Below are positions 57,059 through 64,000 of a stretch of 64,000 nt of DNA, one piece after another. The translations under genes and the position numbers were made by a program. How positions within the stretch are numbered: the stretch's first letter is position 1; each line of letters begins with the position of its first letter. This DNA is from Paeniglutamicibacter kerguelensis (GTDB lineage: Bacteria; Actinomycetota; Actinomycetes; Actinomycetales; Micrococcaceae), in assembly GCF_017876535.1 (NCBI RefSeq), contig NZ_JAGIOF010000001.1, positions 3,286,001-3,350,000 on the forward strand. Direction: 5' to 3'. The notes under the pieces are model-generated. The model worked only from the letters and a program-made list of their open reading frames with translations. It ran no database searches and was not told the origin of the DNA.

Positions 57059-57964
57059 TTACTTGTAACCCTTGGCCACTGCGGCCTCGGTGTCGGCGAT
57101 GACCGCGGCGCGCACGGCGTCGGTCAGCGGGCCGCGCGGCGGGCGGCACACGCCACCGTTGAGGCCGACGACGTCCATCGAGAGCTTGATCGACTGGACG
57201 AACTCGGTCTTGGTGTCCCAGCGCAGCAGCGAGTGCAGGTCGCGGTAAATCTCGCGGGCGCGCTCCATGTCCGAAAGGTTGCCGGAGGTGGCCAGGCGGT
57301 AGAGCTCGACGGTGGCGTGCGGAATGGCGTTCGGGTAACCGGCAACCCATCCAACGGCGCCGGCGAGGCCCATTTCCAGGACGGTGTCATCGGTGCCGAT
57401 GAGGATGTCCATGCCCGGTGCCAGTTCCTTGATTTCGTAGGCACGGCGCGGGTCGCCGGTGAATTCCTTGATGCCGACGATCAGGCCTTCGTGGAACAGG
57501 CGTGCAACCAGGGCCGGGGTCAGGTCGACCTTGGTGTCGATCGGGTTGTTGTAGGCAACAACCGGCAGGCCGGCGGAGGCGGCGAGGCGGAAGTGCTCAA
57601 CGACCTCGTCGTCGGTAGCGCGGTAGGTGTTCGGCGGCAGGCACATGATGGCGTGTGCGCCGGCATCCTTGGCCTGCTGTGCCCACTTCTGGGTCTGCAG
57701 TCCACCGTAGGCGCCAACGCCGGCCATGACTACGAAGCCCTCCGGAGCTGCGGCAACGGCGGTCTCGATGACCTTGGCGCGCTCTTCGTCGGACAGGGTC
57801 TGGTATTCACCAAGCGAACCGTTCGGGGCGATGCCGTCGCAGCCGCTGCTGGCAAGGAAACGAACGTGGTCTGCGAATGCCTCATAGTCGACCGAGTAAT
57901 CGTCCTTGAACTGCAGCGCCGATGCGACGATGACTCCGTGCCAGGGCTTCTTGGTGGTGCTCAT
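57059..57964 (-). CDS. DapA-family deaminase (pyrroline-4-hydroxy-2-carboxylate deaminase-like)
   Basis: A 301-residue DapA-superfamily TIM barrel. The Schiff-base Lys is K166 ('GLIVGIKEFTGDPRRAYEI'), the Tyr is in 'VVAYNNPIDTK', and 'GIAPNGSLGEYQTLSDEERA' is the substrate carboxylate loop. Family members include dihydrodipicolinate synthase and the hydroxyproline-pathway deaminase; the cluster favours the latter, producing 2-oxoglutarate semialdehyde. The ATG at 57964 follows AAAGGA. A palindromic operator lies about 90 bp upstream. Confidence 0.88.
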   Translation of the reverse strand: MSTTKKPWHGVIVASALQFKDDYSVDYEAFADHVRFLASSGCDGIAPNGSLGEYQTLSDEERAKVIETAVAAAPEGFVVMAGVGAYGGLQTQKWAQQAKDAGAHAIMCLPPNTYRATDDEVVEHFRLAASAGLPVVAYNNPIDTKVDLTPALVARLFHEGLIVGIKEFTGDPRRAYEIKELAPGMDILIGTDDTVLEMGLAGAVGWVAGYPNAIPHATVELYRLATSGNLSDMERAREIYRDLHSLLRWDTKTEFVQSIKLSMDVVGLNGGVCRPPRGPLTDAVRAAVIADTEAAVAKGYK

Positions 57965-58051
57965 GTTGTGTTCCTTTCAAGGGGACTTTTCAATGATTTT
58001 CAAAGTTGTGGGTGACGCTTTCGACTCCATGCCGTACATCACATTCAAATA

Positions 58052-58070
58052 GTATCATGTGACATTGTAC
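58052..58070. promoter_or_regulatory. Palindromic operator upstream of the deaminase gene
   Basis: GTATCATGTGACATTGTAC is a 19-bp imperfect palindrome (7 of 9 pairs match around a central G). It lies 88-106 bp upstream of the deaminase start. Its core ATGT-G-ACAT is the same as the ATGT-C-ACAT core at 61072-61080, upstream of the first gene of the cluster. Probable GntR-regulator site. Confidence 0.65.
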
Positions 58071-58092
58071 AGACGGAAGGGGTCGGGAGAAA

Positions 58093-59571
58093 TTAGTTCT
58101 TTCGGGTCTCACCCGAGGCCAAAAGCGCCTGGTTTCCGGCGATTTCCGCCGCTTCCTCGACCCAGAAGTCGGCCCCGCGGATGCCCAGGGCGACGGGGTT
58201 GAAGACGGGGTCGAGGCCGGCCTTGCACTGCCTGTCGTAGTCGCGGGTGACCTTGAAGACCACCGAGGTGAGGGCAAGCAGGCAGAGCATGTTGATCCAG
58301 CCCAGGGTTCCATAGCCGATGTCGCCAATGGCCCACATCGCATCGGCGCTGATGATGCCGCCGAGGAAGGTGATGCCAAGCATGCCCAGCTTCAGGGCCC
58401 AGTCCAGCACCGGGCTGTCGTCGCGGCCAACGAGGTAGACCAGGTTGGTCTTGGCGATGTAGAAGAACGCGACAAGCGTGGTGAAGGCGAAGAAGAAGAG
58501 TGCGACCGCCACGAAGCCCGGCCCGACGCCCGGCAGCACGGTGCTGATGGCCTGCTGCGTGTACGCGGCGCCGGCCTTCAGGTCTGGCACGCCCTGGATC
58601 AGGACCGTGCCGTCGGGGGCCGTGACGTTGTAGGAGCCGGTCATGATGATCATCAGGCCAGTGGCGGAGCAGACAACGACCGTGTCGATGTAGATCGAGA
58701 AGGCCTGGACCAGGCCCTGCTTGGCGGGGTGTGAAACCGATGCCGCGGCGGCACCGTAGGTCCCCTCCCCCACGCCGGCGACATTGGAGAACACCGCACG
58801 TCGCACGCCCCAGGCCACGGCCGCGCCGACGATGCCGCCGAAGACCTGGTGGGCTCCGAAGGCGGAAGAGATGATCAGGCTGACGGTCGGAACGATCTGC
58901 TCGAAGTTCACGGCAACGATCACCAGTGCGGCAAGGATGTAACCCACGGCCATGACCGGGACCATCAGCTGCGCGGCACCGACGACGCGCCTGGTTCCGC
59001 CGATGATGACAAATGCCATGAGCGCGGTGATGCCGATGGCGCTCACGAGCGGCGGCACGTTGAATGCCGTCTCGACGCTGGAGGCGATGTTGTTGGACTG
59101 GACGCCCGGGAACACAAATCCGTAGCCGACCATGGCCATGAGCGACACCGCGACGGCCAGCCACTTGAGCTTCAGGCCGTGCTCGATGTAGAACGGCATG
59201 CCGCCGCGGTGCTCACCGTTGATGCGGCGCTTGTAGACCTGGGCCAGGGTGGATTCGGCGAAGGAGCTGGCCGATCCGAGCAGCGCGCAGACAACCATCC
59301 AGAACAGCGCGCCGGGGCCGCCTGCGGCAATGGCGGTTGCCACGCCGGCGATGTTTCCCACGCCCACCCGGCTGGCCAGGGTCAGGAGCAGCGCCTGGAC
59401 CGGCGAGATGCCGTCCGAGCTGTTCTTCTTGCTGAGGATCTGGCGGATCATGTCCGGGAACCGCCGGAACTGGACGAATCCGGTCAATACGGTGAAGAAC
59501 AGTCCGACGGCCAGGGCGAAGTACGCCATGGGGTTCCAGATCGCATCGTTGATGCTGGTGAGCATGTCCAT
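58093..59571 (-). CDS. Alanine/glycine:cation symporter family (AGCS) transporter
   Basis: A 492-residue membrane protein with about 11 helices, containing the AGCS hallmarks 'ALLLTLASRVGVGNIAGVAT', 'GGPGALFWMVVCALLGSASS', 'ESTLAQVYK' and 'FSNVAGVGEGTYGAAAASVS'. The family imports small amino acids with Na+ or H+. In this cluster it may carry hydroxyproline or proline, but no residue proves that. ATG 59571 has AGGAAAAA upstream. It lies between the MHS transporter and the deaminase. Confidence 0.93.
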   Translation of the reverse strand: MDMLTSINDAIWNPMAYFALAVGLFFTVLTGFVQFRRFPDMIRQILSKKNSSDGISPVQALLLTLASRVGVGNIAGVATAIAAGGPGALFWMVVCALLGSASSFAESTLAQVYKRRINGEHRGGMPFYIEHGLKLKWLAVAVSLMAMVGYGFVFPGVQSNNIASSVETAFNVPPLVSAIGITALMAFVIIGGTRRVVGAAQLMVPVMAVGYILAALVIVAVNFEQIVPTVSLIISSAFGAHQVFGGIVGAAVAWGVRRAVFSNVAGVGEGTYGAAAASVSHPAKQGLVQAFSIYIDTVVVCSATGLMIIMTGSYNVTAPDGTVLIQGVPDLKAGAAYTQQAISTVLPGVGPGFVAVALFFFAFTTLVAFFYIAKTNLVYLVGRDDSPVLDWALKLGMLGITFLGGIISADAMWAIGDIGYGTLGWINMLCLLALTSVVFKVTRDYDRQCKAGLDPVFNPVALGIRGADFWVEEAAEIAGNQALLASGETRKN

Positions 59572-59612
59572 AATTTTTCCTTAGGTCTTTCGGGCAGCTG
59601 CGGGAATCGGGA

Positions 59613-61004
59613 CTAGGCCGGGGCGTTGGTGCGCAACGCCGACTCGGCATCGACCTCGCGCAGCGACTTGCCCCTGGTTTCCTTGGCGAACGAAACGGCG
59701 ACGATGGAAATGACCGCGGCCCCGACAAGGTAAAGGGCGATCGGAGTCGACGAATCGAACTTCTGCAGCAGCGAGAGCGCAATGAGCGGGGCCAGGGAAC
59801 CCGCCAGGATCGGCGCAAACTGGTAGCAGAGCGAAAGCGCCGTGTAGCGCACGTTGGTGGGGAACATTTCGGTCATCAGCGCCGAGTACGGCGCGTAGGT
59901 CAGGGACTCGATGGCCAGGCCCAGGGTGATGGCCGCCATGACGATCCAGTCGTTGCCGGTGTCCATCATCGGGAAGCCGACAAATCCCCAGAATGCGGTC
60001 AGCACGGCGCCGGTCAGGTAGACGGGCTTGCGGCCAACAATGTCAGAGAGCAGCCCGACGAGCGGGATCATGCAGAAGTGCAGGAAGTGGGCGCCGAACA
60101 TCAGCAGGAGGATGCGCGAGGTGTCCATCTCGACGACCAACTTGAGGTAGGTGATCGAGAAGGTGACAACGAGGTAGTAGAGGATGTTCTCCGCGAAGCG
60201 GGCGCCAATGCCGATCAGCACGGCACGCCAGTGGTAGCGAAGGACGTGCAGGACGCCCGGCTGGGCTTCCTGCGAGGCGGCCTGGCGGGCCTGCGCTTCC
60301 TTGAAGATCGGCGCGTCGTCGACCTTGGTGCGGATCCAGTAGCCGATCAAGACCACCACGGCGGAGAACCAGAACGCCACGCGCCAACCCCACGAAAGGA
60401 ACGCCTCTTCGGGCAGGGTGCTCGACAGTCCGAGGAGGACGAGTGTGGCTACCAGGTTGCCCATCGGGACCCCGGCCTGCGGCCAGCTGGCCCAGAAGCC
60501 GCGCCTGTTGTCGGGGCTGTGCTCGCTCACCAGGATGATCGCGCCTCCCCACTCGCCGCCGAAGGCAAAGCCCTGGATGAGGCGCAGGGTCACCAGGAGT
60601 GCGGGCGCCCAGTAGCCGATGACATCGAAGGTGGGCAGGCATCCCATGAGGAACGTCGTGATGCCGACGACCACAAGGCTCAGCTGGAGCAACGCCTTGC
60701 GGCCAATGCGGTCGCCGAAGTGCCCGAAGACCAGTCCGCCGATCGGACGGGCGGCGAAGCCCACGGCGTAGAGCGCAAACGCGGCGATGACGCCATCGAC
60801 CGGGTTGCCGGTCTGCCGGAAGAAGTGGGTGCCGAAGACCAAGGCCGAAGCCGTTCCGTACAGGAAGAACTCGTACCATTCGGCGACGGTTCCCGCCATG
60901 GCGGCGGCCACAACACGTTTGAGACCCGCCGGCGTCGAGGTTTCGTGCCCAGCGTCGGGGCGGCCGCCAAGGGCCTCCCTTTCAAGCGTTTCGTTGTTGC
61001 TCAT
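59613..61004 (-). CDS. MHS-family (ProP/shikimate-type) MFS transporter
   Basis: A 463-residue carrier with 12 helices and MHS signatures: '[20 protein letters not shown]', '[15 protein letters not shown]' (motif A), '[20 protein letters not shown]' and the second-half '[20 protein letters not shown]'. This family includes ProP (proline/betaine) and other carboxylate carriers, so it is a second candidate for hydroxyproline uptake. The ATG at 61004 has AAGGAG upstream; it is the first gene of the cluster. The candidate GntR operator lies about 65-80 bp upstream. Confidence 0.92.
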   Translation of the reverse strand: MSNNETLEREALGGRPDAGHETSTPAGLKRVVAAAMAGTVAEWYEFFLYGTASALVFGTHFFRQTGNPVDGVIAAFALYAVGFAARPIGGLVFGHFGDRIGRKALLQLSLVVVGITTFLMGCLPTFDVIGYWAPALLVTLRLIQGFAFGGEWGGAIILVSEHSPDNRRGFWASWPQAGVPMGNLVATLVLLGLSSTLPEEAFLSWGWRVAFWFSAVVVLIGYWIRTKVDDAPIFKEAQARQAASQEAQPGVLHVLRYHWRAVLIGIGARFAENILYYLVVTFSITYLKLVVEMDTSRILLLMFGAHFLHFCMIPLVGLLSDIVGRKPVYLTGAVLTAFWGFVGFPMMDTGNDWIVMAAITLGLAIESLTYAPYSALMTEMFPTNVRYTALSLCYQFAPILAGSLAPLIALSLLQKFDSSTPIALYLVGAAVISIVAVSFAKETRGKSLREVDAESALRTNAPA

Positions 61005-61066
61005 TTGGTCTCCTTGAGAAGGTGGGCAACCTCGCCCACGTGTTCTGCATCACGAATCTATGCAAT

Positions 61067-61085
61067 GGTACATGTCACATTTTCG
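61067..61085. promoter_or_regulatory. Second GntR-type palindromic site, upstream of the MHS transporter gene
   Basis: GGTACATGTCACATTTTCG has the core ATGT-C-ACAT (61072-61080), matching the core of the site at 58052-58070. It lies 63-81 bp upstream of the first gene of the cluster, at a normal promoter distance. The outer flanks are less symmetric. Confidence 0.6.
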
Positions 61086-61206
61086 CGAATCAAGGATTTT
61101 ATTGCCCGATTTTTGGGCGCCAACGGATCGAAACGATGCCGGACTGCGCAGATTGCAGCATTCCGACCCTCACTGGTGTTTATGCAAATATGCAGACATG
61201 TGGAAA

Positions 61207-61244
61207 GAGCCCGACCCGTGGAAATCAATCCACGGGTCGGGCTC
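61207..61244 (-). terminator. Terminator of the peptide transporter/peptidase operon
   Basis: GAGCCCGACCCGTGGA at 61207-61222 pairs perfectly with 61229-61244, with a 6-base loop, 52 bp past the last stop (61296), followed on the minus strand by TTTCC. Confidence 0.85.
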
Positions 61245-61295
61245 CAAGGTCCACCGCAGCGGCCATCCCGAACAAGCTCGGACCGTACTCCGTCG

Positions 61296-62585
61296 CTAGG
61301 CCAGCGGACCGCCAACAGCGTCGACCATCGAAACCAGCCGCGGGAACACACCGGGGGCCGAGATGCCGTCATGCTCGAACTCGTTGGTCACCCAGGCCTG
61401 CAGGTTCCCGACCTGCGCGGCCGTTTCCAGCGAGAGCGGCGCGTCCACATACATGTCGTCGTGGTAGACGACGGCGGAGACAGGAACCTGGTTTTCCGCC
61501 AGTATCCGCGGGTCGTAGAGCGGGCCCCAGTCGTCCCGGCGGGCCATTTCGTTCACCGCGGCGCCGAAGGGCTTTAGCAGGCGGATTTCCTCGAACATCC
61601 ACGGGAACATCATTTCGCCGGTCATCAGCAACGGGCGGGCGGACTCGGCGAACTCCGGGTGCCGCTCGATTTCCCGCTGCGCCGCCCAGGCCGTTGCACC
61701 GCTTGCCCCGTCGGCGAAGATGCTCTCCTGCATCACGGCAAACAACGGGTTCTCCGCGTAGTTGCTGCGCGCTTGGACCTGGGCCAGGAAGGTGTCGCTC
61801 AGCTCGCCGCCGTCGTCGAACGCCTCGTCGATCAGCCACGCCATCCTTTCGAACCCCGGCTTCATGCCGTAGTCGATGCCCAGGGACTGGAAACGACGCA
61901 CCGTGAGCAGGTCTCCGTCCGGCAGGTGGACGTCGCCGACGGCCAAACGGTCGGCGATCTTCGCCATCGTTTCCACGTGGTTCCCGTAGCGTGCGTAGAA
62001 CTCCCCGTTCTTCGCCCTCGTGCGCACGTAGGTTCGGCGGTAGACCTCCGAGGCGTCGGGCGCCAGGCTCGGCAGCCCGCCGGCGATGTAGCAGGCGTTC
62101 AGCGCCTCGGGCGCCTGGCCAAGGTAGGTCAGCGTGAGGAATCCGCCGTAGCTTTGGCCCAGTGTCGACCACTTCCGCCCGCCGAAGACGGTCTTGCGCA
62201 GGAACTCGGCGTCGGAAACGATCGAATCGGCACGGAAGTGGCCCAGGTACTCGGCGCCGTCCGCCGCGCTCGGGAAGCGTTCCATCGAAGCTGCCGTGAT
62301 CCGGCTGCTGCGTCCGGTTCCGCGCTGGTCGAGCAGGAGCACGCGGTGGGTCTTCAGCGCCTCGCCGATCCACCCGGACTTGTCGAGCGGTCGCGGGCCC
62401 TTGCCGCCCGGGCCGCCCTGCAGGAACAACAGGACCGGCAGGTCCTGCCGCGCCTTCTCCGCGGAGCACAGCTCGCGGGCAAACACCTGGATGGTCCTCT
62501 CGTCGGGCCGCGCCCAGTTCAACGGCACCGTGACCACATGGTCACGGACCTGCATGCCTGCTGCCACATATTCGGCGGTGATCAA
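61296..62585 (-). CDS. Prolyl-aminopeptidase-like alpha/beta hydrolase (S33 family)
   Basis: A 429-residue alpha/beta hydrolase. 'VLLFLQGGPGGKGPRP' (oxyanion loop), 'LLLDQRGTGRSSR' and nucleophile elbow 'LGQSYGGFLTLTYLG' (catalytic Ser in GQSYGG), plus a late 'EFEHDGI' region with candidate catalytic His, match the prolyl aminopeptidase family. It would trim N-terminal Pro from peptides in the cytosol. It overlaps the upstream ABC ATPase gene by 4 bp, so it is cotranscribed with an oligopeptide importer, and it lies next to hydroxyproline catabolism. Confidence 0.9.
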   Translation of the reverse strand: MITAEYVAAGMQVRDHVVTVPLNWARPDERTIQVFARELCSAEKARQDLPVLLFLQGGPGGKGPRPLDKSGWIGEALKTHRVLLLDQRGTGRSSRITAASMERFPSAADGAEYLGHFRADSIVSDAEFLRKTVFGGRKWSTLGQSYGGFLTLTYLGQAPEALNACYIAGGLPSLAPDASEVYRRTYVRTRAKNGEFYARYGNHVETMAKIADRLAVGDVHLPDGDLLTVRRFQSLGIDYGMKPGFERMAWLIDEAFDDGGELSDTFLAQVQARSNYAENPLFAVMQESIFADGASGATAWAAQREIERHPEFAESARPLLMTGEMMFPWMFEEIRLLKPFGAAVNEMARRDDWGPLYDPRILAENQVPVSAVVYHDDMYVDAPLSLETAAQVGNLQAWVTNEFEHDGISAPGVFPRLVSMVDAVGGPLA

Positions 62586-63442
62586 TGTGCCATTCCCCCC
62601 ATGTATTGCTGCCTACGGATTTCCCATTCGGGATTGATGACGGGAACTGCCTTCAGCAGCGCCCGGGTGTACTCTTCCACGGGGTTCTCGAAGACCTGCG
62701 CCGTCGTGCCCTGTTCCACGATCCTGCCCTTGTTCATGACCGCGACGTCGTCGGCGATCTGCCGCACGACCGCCAGGTCGTGGGCGATGAAAAGGTAGGA
62801 GTAACCGGATTCCTGCTGCAGGTCGCGCAACAGGTTGATGACCTGCGCCTGGACGGAGACGTCCAACGCGGAGACGGCCTCGTCGCAGATGACCAGCTTG
62901 GGCTCCACCGCAAGGGCGCGGGCGATGCCGATGCGCTGGGCCTGCCCGCCGGAGAACTGGTTCGGGTACCTGGTGCTGTGGTCGGGGTTCAGCCCGACGC
63001 GTTCCAGCAGCGACTTCACCAGCAGTCGCCGGTCGACGCCCTTGATCCCCTGGTAGTCCAGCGGCGCGGTGATGATGCGCTCGACGGTGTGCTTGGGGTT
63101 CAGCGAGGAAAACGGATCCTGGAAGACCACCTGCACGTTGGCCCGGAAGCGGCGCAGCATCGTGTCGCCGGCGCGGGTCACGTCCTGGCCCTCGAAGTGC
63201 ATCGACCCGGAGGTGACGTCCAGGAGCTTGGCGATCATGCGCGCCGTCGTCGACTTGCCCGACCCCGATTCGCCGACCAGTGCCATGGTCCGGCCCGCGT
63301 GCAGGGCAAGCGAGACGTCGTCGACGGCGCGGAAGGTCTCCGTTCCGGCGAATGCGCCGCCCTTGCTGACCTGGAATTCGCGCACCAGGTTCTTCGCCTC
63401 GAGCAGCGGTTCGTTCCGGAGGTCTTCGATGACGACGCTCAT
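62582..63442 (-). CDS. Oligopeptide/dipeptide ABC transporter ATP-binding protein (DppF/OppF-like)
   Basis: A 286-residue ATPase with Walker A '[16 protein letters not shown]', '[19 protein letters not shown]' (Q-loop), signature '[19 protein letters not shown]', and Walker B '[20 protein letters not shown]', as in peptide importers. The ATG at 63442 is chosen: it overlaps the stop of the neighbouring ATPase gene by 4 bp (ATGA), and the frame beyond is shadow. It provides energy for peptide uptake together with the partial gene next to it. Confidence 0.93.
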   Translation of the reverse strand: MSVVIEDLRNEPLLEAKNLVREFQVSKGGAFAGTETFRAVDDVSLALHAGRTMALVGESGSGKSTTARMIAKLLDVTSGSMHFEGQDVTRAGDTMLRRFRANVQVVFQDPFSSLNPKHTVERIITAPLDYQGIKGVDRRLLVKSLLERVGLNPDHSTRYPNQFSGGQAQRIGIARALAVEPKLVICDEAVSALDVSVQAQVINLLRDLQQESGYSYLFIAHDLAVVRQIADDVAVMNKGRIVEQGTTAQVFENPVEEYTRALLKAVPVINPEWEIRRQQYMGGMAH

Positions 63443-64000
63443 GCTTCCTTCACCAGTCCTGAATTCACTTTCTTCATGGCCCGGATCGGATCGTCGATCC
63501 GCGGGATGGCATCCAGCAGGGCCTGCGTGTAGGGGTCGCGCGGATTCGAGAAGACGTCTTCGGTCGTCCCGTTTTCCACGACGTGGCCCTTGTTCATCAC
63601 CAGCACACGCTGGGAAACCTGCGAGACCACGGCCAAATCGTGGGTGATGAACACCATTCCGGTTCCCGATTCCGCTTGGAGCTGTGACATCAAGTCCAGG
63701 ATCTGCGCCTGCACAGTGACGTCCAGCGCCGTGGTCGGCTCGTCGGCGATCAACAGGTCGGGCTCGCAGCACATGGCCATGGCGATCATGATGCGCTGGC
63801 GCATGCCGCCGGAGAATTGGTGCGGGTAGTTGTCCACCCGGCGCTTCGGATCGCTGATTCCGACCCGTCCCATGGCGTCGATGGCCACGGCCTGGGCCGC
63901 ACGGAGCGATCCTCCGCGGTGGGCCTTGTAGGCCTCCGCGATTTGCTTGCCCACCGTGTAGTAGGGGTTCAACGAGGACAGCGGGTCCTGGAAGACCATG
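63439..64000 (-). CDS. Oligopeptide ABC transporter ATP-binding protein (DppD/OppD-like), N-terminus beyond window
   Basis: Only the C-terminal ~186 residues are in the window: the Q-loop '[20 protein letters not shown]', signature '[19 protein letters not shown]', Walker B '[20 protein letters not shown]' and '[16 protein letters not shown]' at the end. The Walker A part lies past 64000. With the DppF-like gene downstream it forms a heterodimeric ATPase; the permease and binding-protein genes probably follow outside the window. Confidence 0.93.
   Translation of the reverse strand, partial: MVFQDPLSSLNPYYTVGKQIAEAYKAHRGGSLRAAQAVAIDAMGRVGISDPKRRVDNYPHQFSGGMRQRIMIAMAMCCEPDLLIADEPTTALDVTVQAQILDLMSQLQAESGTGMVFITHDLAVVSQVSQRVLVMNKGHVVENGTTEDVFSNPRDPYTQALLDAIPRIDDPIRAMKKVNSGLVKEA

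Overview
The window looks like chromosomal DNA from a high-GC actinobacterium, most likely of the Micrococcaceae (Arthrobacter / Paeniglutamicibacter type). The reasons are the GC bias at third codon positions, a GuaB1-type IMP dehydrogenase paralogue, a DtxR/IdeR-type iron box, a desferrioxamine-like acyltransferase, lipoproteins with Gram-positive lipoboxes and many GTG starts. This placement rests on gene content read by eye; no search was run. No rRNA, tRNA, CRISPR array or insertion sequence was seen.

Layout. 1-1205: the end of a short-chain dehydrogenase and a sugar-nucleotide-type epimerase. 1960-3402: an APC amino-acid/amine permease. 4376-9107: a decay zone of four adjacent broken genes (NCS1 permease relic, aldehyde dehydrogenase without its catalytic Cys, siderophore-interacting reductase, penicillin-acylase-family gene with a C-run frameshift), followed by an apparently intact siderophore-type acyltransferase. 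An IdeR-like box between the divergent siderophore genes suggests the remains of a desferrioxamine-type locus. 9709-15256: a MacAB-like efflux operon with its own lipoprotein, divergent from a two-component system. 15291-18986: four secreted or lipid-anchored proteins, including an SH3-repeat protein fused to a gamma-glutamylcyclotransferase-like domain.

19143-27048: a complete kdp locus (small ORF, kdpF, A, B, C, D, E). 27057-32935: a polar amino-acid ABC transporter in an operon with a diaminopimelate-decarboxylase-like gene, divergent from a PucR regulator. 32974-35835: two divergent MFS transporters. 36004-37979: nucleoside hydrolase and an adenine-deaminase-type enzyme with overlapping ends. 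38072-40173: DUF1445 protein and NRAMP-like transporter behind a twin palindromic operator. 40660-49602: mixed housekeeping and accessory genes (tandem DUF1540 protein, GuaB1, Lrp regulator, DedA, MFS with a tiny upstream partner, Rieske ferredoxin plus reductase, PQQ-type sugar dehydrogenase).

49810-61004: a long minus-strand cluster that reads as a full trans-4-hydroxy-L-proline catabolic pathway. It contains a 2-epimerase, a three-part D-hydroxyproline dehydrogenase, a pyrroline-4-hydroxy-2-carboxylate deaminase, a 2-oxoglutarate semialdehyde dehydrogenase, an ornithine-cyclodeaminase-family reductase, a GntR regulator and two transporters, with matching palindromic sites at two of its promoters. 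61296-64000: a prolyl-aminopeptidase-like hydrolase behind two oligopeptide ABC ATPases. Together, the last two blocks would import proline-rich peptides, cleave them and burn hydroxyproline to 2-oxoglutarate.
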